From Lewinellaceae bacterium (GTDB taxonomy: Bacteria; Bacteroidota; Bacteroidia; Chitinophagales; Saprospiraceae), in contig JAHELJ010000035.1 of NCBI GenBank assembly GCA_024644235.1, positions 1 through 40,137 of the forward strand: a stretch of 40,137 nucleotides of DNA. The letters are read 5' to 3'. Each line of letters begins with the position of its first letter. The stretch's first letter is position 1. Below are positions 1 to 9,127 of the stretch, piece after piece. The position numbers and the translations under genes are program-made. The notes below the pieces were generated by a model. It saw only the letters and a program-made list of their open reading frames with translations. It made no database searches and was not told the origin of the DNA.

Positions 1-1109
1 TTTACCGCGTCCTCTTCTGATTTACCCAGTACATCGACAGTAGCAAGCACCGCTCCTGGCATGGCACCGCAGGAACCTGCTGTAGGAGCAGCAACGATCA
101 CACCCATCGAACTTTTCACCTCCATGATGGCGGATACATACATCACTATTCGATTTAATAAGGCTCCACTATCAATCAGGCGATTTCCCTCCATCAATTC
201 CTTAAACTTTACAGATTGGCTACCCAATATCCGGTCTTCGTACTGAGTGCCTTTTAGACCGCTATCGACAGCCCTGCGGAGAATGCCGTAGATCTCCGTC
301 ATCTGGTCCATCACTTCCTGCCGGCTAAGATTGCCTCTGGAACATTCGTATTCCAAAGCCAGTTCCCAAAGGGCCAAACCTTTGTCTTCGGTGTAGGCCA
401 GCATCTCCTCGCAGGTGATGAAAGGCACAGCCATTTCCTTTCTGGAGTGAACTGGTAGTACCGGTCTGAGTTCGTTTATGCTAATTACTCCTTCCAAACC
501 TAATATCTCTCCTTTGATAGCCGGAGCTAATTGACTTGCTGTCTTTAGATTGATGAAAGTGCCTGATGGTCCTCGATGAATGGATTGTTCCTCGAAGGAC
601 AAACTACTGATAATATATTCCTCAATCTGTTGTATATCGTTGGTAAAAACTAATGTTTCGAAGTAACCACCATCCATTTCAACTAGAGCGCCATCGATTG
701 CCACTACTTCGATCATACCGCCTCCGGTTGAGATCGCTATGAGTTCATGAGATTCCACCTGGTTAGACAGGCTGATCTTATAGGTGTTCGGATGTTTTTC
801 TTCTAATTCAGTCAATCGAAAGTGAACCTCTATACCGGCAATTGCCAAGTGCTCGGCAGCATCTTGCAAGCGCTCGTCATCGGCTTCCCAGCCCAGAAAA
901 CCTCCAAATAGTCCCATGTCTGATCCCTGTGCTTCGTGGGTGGTGGCAAGAGAACCGGCTGGATCAAATTCGATCAATACTTTTTGTATCTGGCCGTTCA
1001 TGAGGTCCAGACATAATCTTCCGATTCGAAGTGAAGCCGCGCAATGCGAACTGGAAGGCCCTCGCATTACTGGTCCCACTACATCATTAAAAATACTGGG
1101 GTACTTCAT
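1..1109 (-). CDS. sdaA: L-serine dehydratase, iron-sulfur type, 3' end cut by window edge
   Basis: Converts L-serine to pyruvate and ammonia in the cytoplasm with a [4Fe-4S] cluster. The frame is open from an ATG at 1109 down to base 1, giving about 369 codons; the rest of the alpha domain lies outside the window. The N-terminal beta-type domain starts with VVGPVMRGPSSSHCAAS at about residues 10-26, the GPSSSH signature of the family, followed by the glycine-rich STGGGMIEV stretch. Near the window edge the alpha-domain motif APTAGSCGAMPGA contains one conserved cysteine. The order beta then alpha in one chain matches single-chain SdaA (about 450 aa in E. coli). The gene transcribes out of the window and lies 50 bp beyond the stop of the beta-helix gene, on the same strand. 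The family call is secure; the remaining cluster cysteines cannot be seen. Confidence 0.9.
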   Translation of the reverse strand, partial: MKYPSIFNDVVGPVMRGPSSSHCAASLRIGRLCLDLMNGQIQKVLIEFDPAGSLATTHEAQGSDMGLFGGFLGWEADDERLQDAAEHLAIAGIEVHFRLTELEEKHPNTYKISLSNQVESHELIAISTGGGMIEVVAIDGALVEMDGGYFETLVFTNDIQQIEEYIISSLSFEEQSIHRGPSGTFINLKTASQLAPAIKGEILGLEGVISINELRPVLPVHSRKEMAVPFITCEEMLAYTEDKGLALWELALEYECSRGNLSRQEVMDQMTEIYGILRRAVDSGLKGTQYEDRILGSQSVKFKELMEGNRLIDSGALLNRIVMYVSAIMEVKSSMGVIVAAPTAGSCGAMPGAVLATVDVLGKSEEDAV

Positions 1110-1159
1110 TATAGTTGAATCTTAAGTTAAGCAATAACTGACTTATCCGTTTGACCTGA

Positions 1160-2977
1160 CTAGCGACCACTGATGATATCAACCGCCTTGTCATAAATCG
1201 GGAGATACTTATAGATGCGTACTTCACTTTCTCCTTTCGTTAAGGTCGCGAATGGGCCGGGAACATTTTTGTCGCTGTGACGCTCTTCTCCGAAGAAGTC
1301 ATCGTTTACCGTGGCATCAAAACTGAAAGGAAGATCTAAATTTTCCGGGGTGATTAGAGACACATAATTTCGAACCAAGTCTTCATCTAGCTTCATGTGT
1401 AGCAGGACTCCATGATCGGTGGGAATGATAGTTCCTTCAACTGCCAAGGGGTAGAGTGAGGCACTTTCATCTTGATAGTGTTTGGCCGCTCCGCCGAGAT
1501 ATGCATTCCCTTCAAAGAGCAGACTATCCGCATCGACGTCGGGTGTCATGCTTCCACTTAGGAATATATTATTGAACCAACGCAGATTGCCGATCGGAGG
1601 TCGATTACTCCAATCCTGATTGATCCAGCGGTGATCATTATCGATAAAGAGATTGTGCACCCATGCATCACCCCGGGATGAAAAAGTGGCAATTTCCCCT
1701 CCGACAAATATGTTGTTCTCATAGAGATTCGGTCCTCCCCAATTGGCTTCTACAAGGATGGGAAAGCTTTCAGCCTCAAGAACGATATTGCTACTGACCC
1801 TCCAATTAGTATTCCTCCAATCATTCCAGATTCCATGAGCAGCACCGATTTCGGGATCAGCGGTTCGGATATCTCTGATGAAATTATCTCTTACAATGAG
1901 ACTATCAGCTGCGTGATGTTTGATGCCAGCAGTTTCCCATCCACCAAATTCTTCACGGTAGTTGATGCCCTCAATATGATTACCAACAATTTGTGAATGA
2001 TCCGCCCACCATTGACCTGTCGTGCCTGCCTGGCCGCAACGCATGAGCACATTATTTCGGATTATGTGGTGACCACTGGAATCTTCATCAGCCGCTCCTG
2101 TAGGGATGCCAATGGAGATCGCTACTGTTTTTGAGTATAGGACAATATTATCTTCGATAATCCAATGATGGCCGCCATTTGTTCCGATAGCGCCCGGCTG
2201 CGGTACCGTTGGTGGTGCCCAATGTGTTGCTACATTCATGACCGTGAATCCCCTGAACGTAATGTAGCCTAAACCGGCAGTGTCGGGATAAAAAGCAAAG
2301 GGTCTGACATTGATTTCGACCTCCGATTCATTAGGATCGATTCTGCCGAAATTAGCAAGGATTGTGGTAATGCCGTTCGCATAGCTGACATGCCAGGTGA
2401 GACTATCTTCATCTACCTCCTCCGGTGTTTGCTTTTCGCTTAATCCTTCACCCTTGAGATAGACATCACCCAGATGGCACCATCGGCCATATCTCAACCA
2501 TCCCCATCCGTCTCCGCTTTCATCGGCCTCTACATATTGTGGATGACGAATTGATCGGTTGAAAGGATTGAAATCACCGAAGAAGGTGTCTGGCAGATTG
2601 ACTTTCCAAAGACCATTCGTTTCCTGAGTCCAGCCTTTGGTTGGTTCGGATCCCATTATCCGCACATCCTCCCCAGGAGCAGCCTGATAAGTTATCCGGT
2701 TATCTTCCGAATATCCTCCCCGCATCGGTCTCACCCACTCCCGGTAGGAACCTGCTCCCACCGTGATGGTATCGCCAGGCATGGCAATCTCTGCAGCTTT
2801 ACTTATCGTAAGGAAAGGACTTGGTTGGTTACCGGGATTTGAGTCGGATCCATCTTTCGAGACATGATGGTGGTTGAATTCAGTACTCTGGTTTTGATCT
2901 GATAGACAGGACGCGGATGCCATCAAGATCAGTAACGGAAACAGACCATAGATCAGATTTTCAGTACTCAGATTCAA
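1160..2977 (-). CDS. Exported right-handed beta-helix protein
   Basis: A 605-residue exported protein. A hydrophobic segment ends in SASC at about residues 21-24, suggesting a lipoprotein, although the lipobox is weak. The stretch SKDGSDSNPGNQPSPF, then TISKAAEIAMPGDTITVGAG and SYREWV, is the usual N-terminal cap of DUF1565/pectate-lyase-like parallel beta-helix proteins. It is followed by many N-rich coils such as IIEDNIVL, HHIIRNNVLM, SLIVRDNFIRDI and LYENNIFVGG. Such proteins usually bind or cleave acidic polysaccharides at the cell surface. No lyase catalytic residue can be assigned with confidence, so the substrate is unknown. It is divergent from the LVIVD protein. An in-frame start slightly further downstream is possible. 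Confidence 0.8.
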   Translation of the reverse strand: MNLSTENLIYGLFPLLILMASASCLSDQNQSTEFNHHHVSKDGSDSNPGNQPSPFLTISKAAEIAMPGDTITVGAGSYREWVRPMRGGYSEDNRITYQAAPGEDVRIMGSEPTKGWTQETNGLWKVNLPDTFFGDFNPFNRSIRHPQYVEADESGDGWGWLRYGRWCHLGDVYLKGEGLSEKQTPEEVDEDSLTWHVSYANGITTILANFGRIDPNESEVEINVRPFAFYPDTAGLGYITFRGFTVMNVATHWAPPTVPQPGAIGTNGGHHWIIEDNIVLYSKTVAISIGIPTGAADEDSSGHHIIRNNVLMRCGQAGTTGQWWADHSQIVGNHIEGINYREEFGGWETAGIKHHAADSLIVRDNFIRDIRTADPEIGAAHGIWNDWRNTNWRVSSNIVLEAESFPILVEANWGGPNLYENNIFVGGEIATFSSRGDAWVHNLFIDNDHRWINQDWSNRPPIGNLRWFNNIFLSGSMTPDVDADSLLFEGNAYLGGAAKHYQDESASLYPLAVEGTIIPTDHGVLLHMKLDEDLVRNYVSLITPENLDLPFSFDATVNDDFFGEERHSDKNVPGPFATLTKGESEVRIYKYLPIYDKAVDIISGR

Positions 2978-3119
2978 GGCCAGGATTAGAAATTTACTTC
3001 AATTGTAATGTACTAAACTTCTTAAAGAAAAGTTAAGGCTATGAGCTTTGGTAAGCTTGGCCGAAAATATGTTGTTAAACTGTTTCGTATCCGTCTTACT
3101 AAATGAAAAGGAAGTTTCT

Positions 3120-4502
3120 ATGCGGATAATGATTCTCTTCTTCTTGAATCTACTCGGATCTTTTTATGGCCTCAGCCAATGCATCAATGCACCATTGGAC
3201 AGCATCACCTGTCTCTATCACTTTGATGATGATAATGCCAGTAGTCACGGCAATTTGACTTTTAACGATATCTGGGGCTATGTGGACGGGGCCGGTCAGG
3301 AGTATGCCATCTTGGGTGGCTTTGATTCCATATACGTATTTGATGTCACAGATCCGGTCAACTCTTTTCGGTCAGCCACTGATGATCCGCCCGGAACCAG
3401 CATCTGGCGAGACTTCAAAACTTTTGATCACTATCTCTATGCCGTTGCTGACCAGGGCACAACTGGTTTGAGGGTATACGACCTTGATTCACTGGAGGTG
3501 GATAAATTGCATTTAGTTACTGAAAAGACGGACGATTTTGTTCGAGCTCACAACATATTCATAGATGAAAATCACGCCAAGCTCTATGTTGCGGGTTCCA
3601 ATGTTGGAGCTGCCCGTGAAGGTCTCTTGATCTATGATCTGTCATCCGATGCTTTGGCTCGGGATCCTGCTTTAATCAGCATTTTTGCTTTCGACACATT
3701 GATCGGAGATGAATCGCTCAATTTTTACATTCACGATCTCTTTGTCCGGGATGACACAGCGTATTGTTCTCATGGAACTCAAGGATACTTTATCTGGGAT
3801 CTGTCCAAGGCTGCTACTCCTGACAGTGTCAAACTGGTGGGATTTATGGAGAATAGTACCTCTACAAGTGGAGGATATGTCCATTCAAGTTGGAATACAG
3901 ACGATAATACCTATGCCTACGTAGCTACTGAGCTGAACCAGGGAGACAATCTACTTCGACAGATTTACATTGTTGACCAAACCGACAAATCAAATCCGCA
4001 GGTGGTAAATAACTGGAAAGATCCCCTATTATCGGGTTGCGGAATTATTGACAATGTACCCCATAATCCATTTGTTGCTGGTGACCTGCTTTTTATTTCA
4101 TATTATGAAGATGGCCTTCAGGTGCTGGACATCAGTGACCCTGCAAATCCGGGACGTATAGGTTATTTCGATACCGAACCCTCCAATACATCTTACAATG
4201 GCACCACTGCCAATTGGGGAGTGTATCCCTTCTTGCCATCCGGGACTATATTGGTGAGTGATACTAAGAATGGTTTGTTCGTACTTAAATTGGGATGTCA
4301 GAACGACCTGGTCGTTTCGAATGACCTCATCATTTCTGATAAGGTCATGGCAGCAAAAAATAGTGTTTCTATAGACAATACAAGCTTAGAGAATGAGTCA
4401 GTCCTGAGTATACACGCACCCATAATTTCTTTGCAAGGGGGGACTGAGATCAAGGTCGGTAGTCAACTCACCTTGATCAATGAAAATCTCTGCGGCAATT
4501 GA
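3120..4502 (+). CDS. Choice-of-anchor B / LVIVD-repeat secreted protein
   Basis: A secreted beta-propeller-like protein of 460 residues. The ATG at 3120 is chosen because AAGGAAG lies 5-6 bases upstream and it opens directly into a signal peptide (MRIMILFFLNLLGSFYGLSQ); an upstream in-frame ATG at 3048 would put 24 non-signal residues first. The body has LVIVD-type repeats: IYVFDVTDPVN, LRVYDLDSLE, LLIYDLSSD, GYFIWDLSKAATP, IYIVDQTDKSNPQ, LQVLDISDPANPG and LFVLKLG. The last 60 residues (SVSIDNTSL through TEIKVGSQLTLINENLC) resemble the short beta-rich tail seen on many secreted Bacteroidota proteins; a standard T9SS domain is not visible. The molecular function of the family is not established. 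It converges with the Gfo/Idh gene, leaving a 19 bp gap. Confidence 0.82.
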   Translation: MRIMILFFLNLLGSFYGLSQCINAPLDSITCLYHFDDDNASSHGNLTFNDIWGYVDGAGQEYAILGGFDSIYVFDVTDPVNSFRSATDDPPGTSIWRDFKTFDHYLYAVADQGTTGLRVYDLDSLEVDKLHLVTEKTDDFVRAHNIFIDENHAKLYVAGSNVGAAREGLLIYDLSSDALARDPALISIFAFDTLIGDESLNFYIHDLFVRDDTAYCSHGTQGYFIWDLSKAATPDSVKLVGFMENSTSTSGGYVHSSWNTDDNTYAYVATELNQGDNLLRQIYIVDQTDKSNPQVVNNWKDPLLSGCGIIDNVPHNPFVAGDLLFISYYEDGLQVLDISDPANPGRIGYFDTEPSNTSYNGTTANWGVYPFLPSGTILVSDTKNGLFVLKLGCQNDLVVSNDLIISDKVMAAKNSVSIDNTSLENESVLSIHAPIISLQGGTEIKVGSQLTLINENLCGN

Positions 4503-4521
4503 TATCGCAATCAAATTCTAA

Positions 4522-6048
4522 TCAAGCTAGCTCCCAACCCTCCCGGTAATCGCGATGTAAATACTGATTGGCCGATTCATCGTTGGTGATTTTCATACTT
4601 GCCGAGTCAAATTCGATTTTCTTGCCAGCTCTTAGAGCAACTACTCCGAGATTGATCATATCTGTGACGGGGCCGGCATAAAGGAAACTACCGGGTGATT
4701 CTTCTCCCGATTTTATGGCCCTGCTCCAGGTGTCTGATCTTCTTTCGGCTTCTACCTCCTCAAATGTCTTTACGCCTGCGTACGCCTTCATTTTTCTTGC
4801 TGGAATGATTTCCGGACTATTTCCCTGAAATCCTGCCAGTATCTTTCCTTGATCTCCAACAAACATCAACCCTTCGGCAGCTATATCTCGTCCATCTTCT
4901 TCTAATTCTGGTGGAGCGAAAGGTTTCATTCCTCCATCATACCAATAAAGATCGAATGCAGGCAATGACTGTTGCTGTAGAAATTGGAATTTGTACATAC
5001 AAGAATAGGGGAAGGCCTCTTTATTATCCACAGGTCTGCATACATTATTGACAGTTGTGCGATAGGTAGTGCCGTAAGCTTTGGCACTCACTGGAGAGGA
5101 GGTGATGCCGAGGGTTCGAAACAATGGGAACATACTGTAATGCCCCATATCCGCAATACTACCGCCTCCGAAATCGAACCAACCTCGGAAAACATTGTGG
5201 GTGTAGTGAGGATGATATGGCCGGTCTTTCTCGGGTCCCAGCCATAATTGCCAATTGAAGCCATCTGGTGTAGGTTTGCTCTCCTGGGGTTTGCCCTGAT
5301 ATTGAGGCCAAACCGGTCGATGACTCCAATTGTGGATCTCTCGCAGCTTACCGATCACCCCCTCAGTAATCCAATCTCTAATTAACCGGTAAGCTGGCTT
5401 GTCCCTCCAGGCCAGCAAGTGGGTCTTTACTCTTGTTTCCTTAGCCGTCTCGATCACCTTCCTTCCTTCAGCAAGCCGGTTGGAAATAGGTTTGTGAGTG
5501 ATGACATGAATGCCTTTCTTCATGGCAGCTATGGCCATCCAACCATGATGATGATCTGGAGTCATCAGTTTTATGGCATCCAGATCGGCTTCCTTCTCTA
5601 GCAATTCCCTGAAATCCTCGTAGGCATTCACACCTTTAAAAGATCCATCCTTGAGGTTCACGGAGTAATAGTCCTCCACATACTTTTGTCCGATATCTCG
5701 ACCGCCTGGTATTCCATTGATAAACTGCCCCCACCCGGGCTCATTTAATGTTCGCCGGATGCCATTGACAATTCCGTTTGGCGACCAATCGAGATAGTCT
5801 GTCGAATATTTGTTGACATCACAAACCGCCACGACCTGTAGCTCGGGATTTTCTAGCATTCGAGGCATTTCACGCAGCCCTTGTGTGCCGCAGCCGATGT
5901 TGGCAACAGTAATACGATCGGAGGGTGGCACATATCCTTTGCCCAGCACGCTTCGGGGAACAATGGAAAAAGCTGCAGCAGAGGCTGCGGTTCCGGCTGC
6001 TTTACCGATAAAATTGCGCCGGTCGATGTGCTTTTCGGAGGATTTCAT
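4522..6048 (-). CDS. Tat-exported Gfo/Idh/MocA family oxidoreductase
   Basis: An NAD(P)-type sugar oxidoreductase family protein of 508 residues. The N-terminus DRRNFIGKAAGTAASAAAFS is a twin-arginine signal, so the protein probably acts in the periplasm. The Rossmann fold starts at about residue 46 with ITVANIGCGTQG, followed by VVAVCDVN. The dinucleotide-domain end motif, usually EKP, reads ITHKPIS: the lysine and proline are kept but glutamate is replaced by histidine. The C-terminal domain contains GGGSIADMGHY, typical of the exported branch common in Bacteroidota and Planctomycetota. In that branch some members act on glycosides with a tightly bound NAD; the substrate here is unknown. 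It is the last gene of a minus-strand run and converges with the LVIVD gene. Confidence 0.88.
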   Translation of the reverse strand: MKSSEKHIDRRNFIGKAAGTAASAAAFSIVPRSVLGKGYVPPSDRITVANIGCGTQGLREMPRMLENPELQVVAVCDVNKYSTDYLDWSPNGIVNGIRRTLNEPGWGQFINGIPGGRDIGQKYVEDYYSVNLKDGSFKGVNAYEDFRELLEKEADLDAIKLMTPDHHHGWMAIAAMKKGIHVITHKPISNRLAEGRKVIETAKETRVKTHLLAWRDKPAYRLIRDWITEGVIGKLREIHNWSHRPVWPQYQGKPQESKPTPDGFNWQLWLGPEKDRPYHPHYTHNVFRGWFDFGGGSIADMGHYSMFPLFRTLGITSSPVSAKAYGTTYRTTVNNVCRPVDNKEAFPYSCMYKFQFLQQQSLPAFDLYWYDGGMKPFAPPELEEDGRDIAAEGLMFVGDQGKILAGFQGNSPEIIPARKMKAYAGVKTFEEVEAERRSDTWSRAIKSGEESPGSFLYAGPVTDMINLGVVALRAGKKIEFDSASMKITNDESANQYLHRDYREGWELA

Positions 6049-6121
6049 ATGCGGGAGTTTAAAAAGGATAATTTATGAAATTATACTTCACCATGGATCT
6101 AGAAGGCATCAAGTCTCCACG

Positions 6122-7003
6122 TCAATCTACCTCGGTAAAAAATCTCAAAAGCGCATCGCAAGTTTCCTTAGGGGCCTCTTCGGGTAGGTAGTGGCCACAG
6201 GCAATGGAATGCCCCGTCACCTGGTTCGACCATTTGGACCATTCAAATAGTATATCATACTTTCTACCCACAAAACCTAGTTCGCCCCAGAGGCAAAGGA
6301 GGGGACATTGGATCTTGTTGCCTGCATCCAGATCCACTTGGTCATGGTCCAGATCAATTGTGGCGGATGCTCGATAGTCTTCGCAACTGGCATGGATCAT
6401 CTGAGTAGTAAAACAGCGGTGGTATTCCGACATGGCTTCATCTGAAAAAGCGTCGCGGTCTTTCCCCCACTGCCCCAGCTTCGTATTCAGAAAGGATGCC
6501 GGATCAGCTCCGATCAGGCGCTCCGGCAAATCAAAGGGTTGGATGAGAAAGAACCAGTGATAGTAAGCGGATGCAAACTCCATATCTGCCGATGTATACA
6601 TGTGATAGGTCGGTGCGATATCGAGTACAGCCAACTTTTCCACCGAATCGGGATGATCCAATGCTAATCGATGTCCCACCCTGCCACCCCGGTCATGGCC
6701 TGCCAGGTAAAACCGATCGAACCCTAGGTTTTGCATCAGATTGAGCTGATCCAGGGCCGTGACTCGCTTGGAGTATGGCGTATGATCGGGAGTGGTCGGG
6801 GGCTTGCCGCTATCCCCGTATCCCCGGAGGTCACTGACAACGACTGTAAAGTGTTTTGCCAATTCGGGAGCGATCTTGTGCCACATTACATGTGTCTGTG
6901 GGTACCCATGCAACAACAGCAACGGAGGTCCAGAACCACACACTCTATAGAAAATTGTGGAATCTCCTGCATCGCTAAACCGTTGCTTGAAGTGCTCAAA
7001 CAT
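6122..7003 (-). CDS. Alpha/beta hydrolase, haloacetate (fluoroacetate) dehalogenase type
   Basis: A 293-residue cytoplasmic alpha/beta hydrolase. The oxyanion motif HGYP is at 32-35 and the nucleophile elbow GHDRGGR at 102-108, with Asp104 in place of serine as in dehalogenases and epoxide hydrolases. Compared from memory with the Rhodopseudomonas fluoroacetate dehalogenase (Asp110, Arg111, Arg114, Asp134, His155, Trp156, Tyr219, His280), this protein has Asp104, Arg105, Arg108, Asp128, His149, Trp150, Tyr210 and His271. The offset is constant at 6 and then 9, so the catalytic and halide/carboxylate-binding set appears complete. Expected reaction: hydrolysis of a 2-haloacid to a 2-hydroxy acid. 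An epoxide-hydrolase-like role is the alternative. It lies between the Gfo/Idh gene and the beta-lactamase-like operon, 101 bp from the latter. Confidence 0.85.
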   Translation of the reverse strand: MFEHFKQRFSDAGDSTIFYRVCGSGPPLLLLHGYPQTHVMWHKIAPELAKHFTVVVSDLRGYGDSGKPPTTPDHTPYSKRVTALDQLNLMQNLGFDRFYLAGHDRGGRVGHRLALDHPDSVEKLAVLDIAPTYHMYTSADMEFASAYYHWFFLIQPFDLPERLIGADPASFLNTKLGQWGKDRDAFSDEAMSEYHRCFTTQMIHASCEDYRASATIDLDHDQVDLDAGNKIQCPLLCLWGELGFVGRKYDILFEWSKWSNQVTGHSIACGHYLPEEAPKETCDALLRFFTEVD

Positions 7004-7104
7004 TACTAATAGTCAAAATAGGCAATTATGGAAATGTGAGTTGCTGATATCAACTTACTCGCCTTTTTCGTTTTGCATTCTAGTGGGTGATCGTCAAACA
7101 CATC

Positions 7105-8358
7105 TTATTCGAGGAAGTGACTGATCACAATATGGACAATATCTCTCCTTAGCCTTGTGAGAGATGGATAATGTCCGGACGCATCTATTCCTAGATTCTG
7201 CCGGTTGGTCAATAGTATAATACTCAGCTTGGCGGATGGGATGCCAAGTGCATAGGTACCCGTAAAACCAGTGTGTCCGAAAGATTCTTGAGGCAGTTCA
7301 TCGACAGGCAGAACGCTTGATGACATGGCCCACCCCAGGCCGTTGTCAAATTGATCTTTTGTTAGGAAAGTGTCAATGACATTCTCACTTAGAATTCTCC
7401 GGCCGGAATAGCTGCCCCCGTTCATAAGTAAGTCGAGAAGGATCTTTAAGTCTGTAGCTGTCGAGAATAATCCGGCATGTCCTGCCACCCCATTATGTGC
7501 ATAAAAGGCATTTCCGTCGTTTACTTCCCCGACCAGGGTGTAGTCTCGCCATCCCGTAAAATCATCCGGACTCTCATCGCACCGATAGCCGAAGTCATCG
7601 TCCTCGACCATCCTTTTCTCGAAGGGATTGCCGTGCGAGGTTGCGGCGAATGGTCCATCATTAGCATCGGGATTAAAAGAGGTACGATAAAGTTTGAGAG
7701 GATGAAAAATTTCTTCAAGTACAAATTGATCCAGACTAAATCCAGTGACTTCCTCAATCAGGTAACCAAGCAACATGAAGCCGAGATCTGAGTAATGTCT
7801 TTCGAGTCCAACAGGGTAAGCCAAAGGGAGACTGCAGATGTATCGATAGACCTCATCTGAATAACTGGCGTGGTAGTAGGTAGGCTTCCAAGGGTGAAGA
7901 CCGGAAGAATGGGTCAAGAGATGGCGAACAGTGATGCTGTCCTTATGCTGGTCCCGAAACTCTGGTAAATACTGGTGTACAGGATCGTTAAGCACGATCC
8001 TTTGTTGTTCGACCAGCACCATTATACTCAGGGTGGTGGCAAAAACCTTCGTCAATGAAGCCAGATCGAATCGATGATCGACCGTCATGACGGGGGGATG
8101 CTCCAGCCGATTCATTCCATATTCAAACAGCTGAGCATGACCATATGATTTGTGGTGCATGATCTCCCCATCCTTTGCTATGAGAAGAACGGCTCCCGGG
8201 ATTTGGCCCAGTTGGATAGATGACTCCACCAGGCTGTCCAGGTTTACGCTAAGTTTATGGTTGCTTTGTGAAATGCTATCGCTGGATTGGCAGGCATTAA
8301 GGACAAGCCAACTGCCTAGGAATATGTGGACTATGGAACTGAAGATCAGATTCGGCAT
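7105..8358 (-). CDS. Serine hydrolase, beta-lactamase (class C-like) family lipoprotein
   Basis: A 417-residue envelope serine hydrolase of the beta-lactamase/DD-peptidase/esterase fold. The start at 8358 is chosen because it opens straight into a lipoprotein signal ending LVLNACQ (Cys23) and leaves a 10 bp gap to the MBL gene; the longer frame from 8433 would overlap that gene. The nucleophile motif is S101-L-T-K104, the second motif Y189-S-D191, and the third box HTG occurs in SFGHTGFTGTYA. LLTHSSGL at about 148-155 is typical of the family. Such proteins hydrolyse esters, peptides or occasionally beta-lactams; the motifs do not decide which. It is the last gene of the four-gene operon that starts near 13859. 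Confidence 0.88.
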   Translation of the reverse strand: MPNLIFSSIVHIFLGSWLVLNACQSSDSISQSNHKLSVNLDSLVESSIQLGQIPGAVLLIAKDGEIMHHKSYGHAQLFEYGMNRLEHPPVMTVDHRFDLASLTKVFATTLSIMVLVEQQRIVLNDPVHQYLPEFRDQHKDSITVRHLLTHSSGLHPWKPTYYHASYSDEVYRYICSLPLAYPVGLERHYSDLGFMLLGYLIEEVTGFSLDQFVLEEIFHPLKLYRTSFNPDANDGPFAATSHGNPFEKRMVEDDDFGYRCDESPDDFTGWRDYTLVGEVNDGNAFYAHNGVAGHAGLFSTATDLKILLDLLMNGGSYSGRRILSENVIDTFLTKDQFDNGLGWAMSSSVLPVDELPQESFGHTGFTGTYALGIPSAKLSIILLTNRQNLGIDASGHYPSLTRLRRDIVHIVISHFLE

Positions 8359-8368
8359 CAGGTCAGAT

Positions 8369-9127
8369 CTAGTTCGATTGTTCAAATAGATCGACGGTAT
8401 ACTGAAGCAATTCGGTTCCACCCACCTGTCCATGCCCTGGCACTACGTGCTTCAATTCTGGATATGCCTTCTGAATAGCCCTAACCGTTGAAGGCCACAT
8501 TTGAAGGTTGGCATCATTTAGGTTTCCTTTACCGGCCCCGACTTCCTTGATCAAGCACCCACCAAACAATAAATCCTCAGATGGAATATAGCTGCCGATG
8601 TTATCTTGAGAATGTCCGGGTCCAAAAAACCTGTTGATGACGCTTCCGCTCCCCAATTGAATTTCCAAGGAATCCTTGAAAGAAAGCTTTGGCACCTCAT
8701 TTCTGCCTTTGTCAGCCAATTCGATTGTAAGTTGGTTTGCAAAAGATATGATGTCTTTATCATGAAAGGCTGAAAGTCCTCCCAGGCAGTCGACATGAAA
8801 ATGATTGACCACGACACCTACTATTTGGCTTTTGAGATTGACCTTTATCCAATCGATCAGCTGGAGAGATGATATGTCATCAACCGGGGTGTCAAATACC
8901 AAGGCCTCGCCTTTTGAAACATAAATAAGGCCGTTACAAGGAAATCGCTGCCCGTTTGCGAGCTCGAGATAGGAAATGTGCTGGTAAGTATTTTGAGTTA
9001 GTTGTTTGATTTGAAGTGCTGAAGATTCAAAGTTTACTGCTCCCAAGGTCTTTTGAGCGCAGTTAAAGAAGCTGGAAAGAACCACAGCTACGATCATCTT
9101 CATTACAACAGCGATCTTTGGCTTCAT
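8369..9127 (-). CDS. Subclass B1-type metallo-beta-lactamase
   Basis: A 252-residue exported zinc hydrolase. All six B1 zinc ligands are present: H109-F-H111-V-D113 (BBL 116/118/120), H172 in GPGHSQDN (196), C191 in GGCLIK (221) and H232 in VPGHGQ (263). Lys194 corresponds to the substrate-carboxylate-binding Lys224, and NLNDAN at 202-207 matches the N233/DA region. A hydrophobic signal ends near FFNC23, possibly a lipoprotein. This set separates it from generic MBL-fold lactonases, in which cysteine is absent, so hydrolysis of beta-lactams including carbapenems is plausible; the residues do not prove activity. Its ATG overlaps the stop of the FG-GAP gene (ATGA), indicating translational coupling in the operon. 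Confidence 0.88.
   Translation of the reverse strand: MKPKIAVVMKMIVAVVLSSFFNCAQKTLGAVNFESSALQIKQLTQNTYQHISYLELANGQRFPCNGLIYVSKGEALVFDTPVDDISSLQLIDWIKVNLKSQIVGVVVNHFHVDCLGGLSAFHDKDIISFANQLTIELADKGRNEVPKLSFKDSLEIQLGSGSVINRFFGPGHSQDNIGSYIPSEDLLFGGCLIKEVGAGKGNLNDANLQMWPSTVRAIQKAYPELKHVVPGHGQVGGTELLQYTVDLFEQSN

Noticed and set aside
7105-8358. Classical AmpC beta-lactamase
   Set aside because: The SxxK and YxD/N motifs are shared with esterases and peptidases of the same fold, and the third box is HTG rather than KTG, so only the broad family is called.
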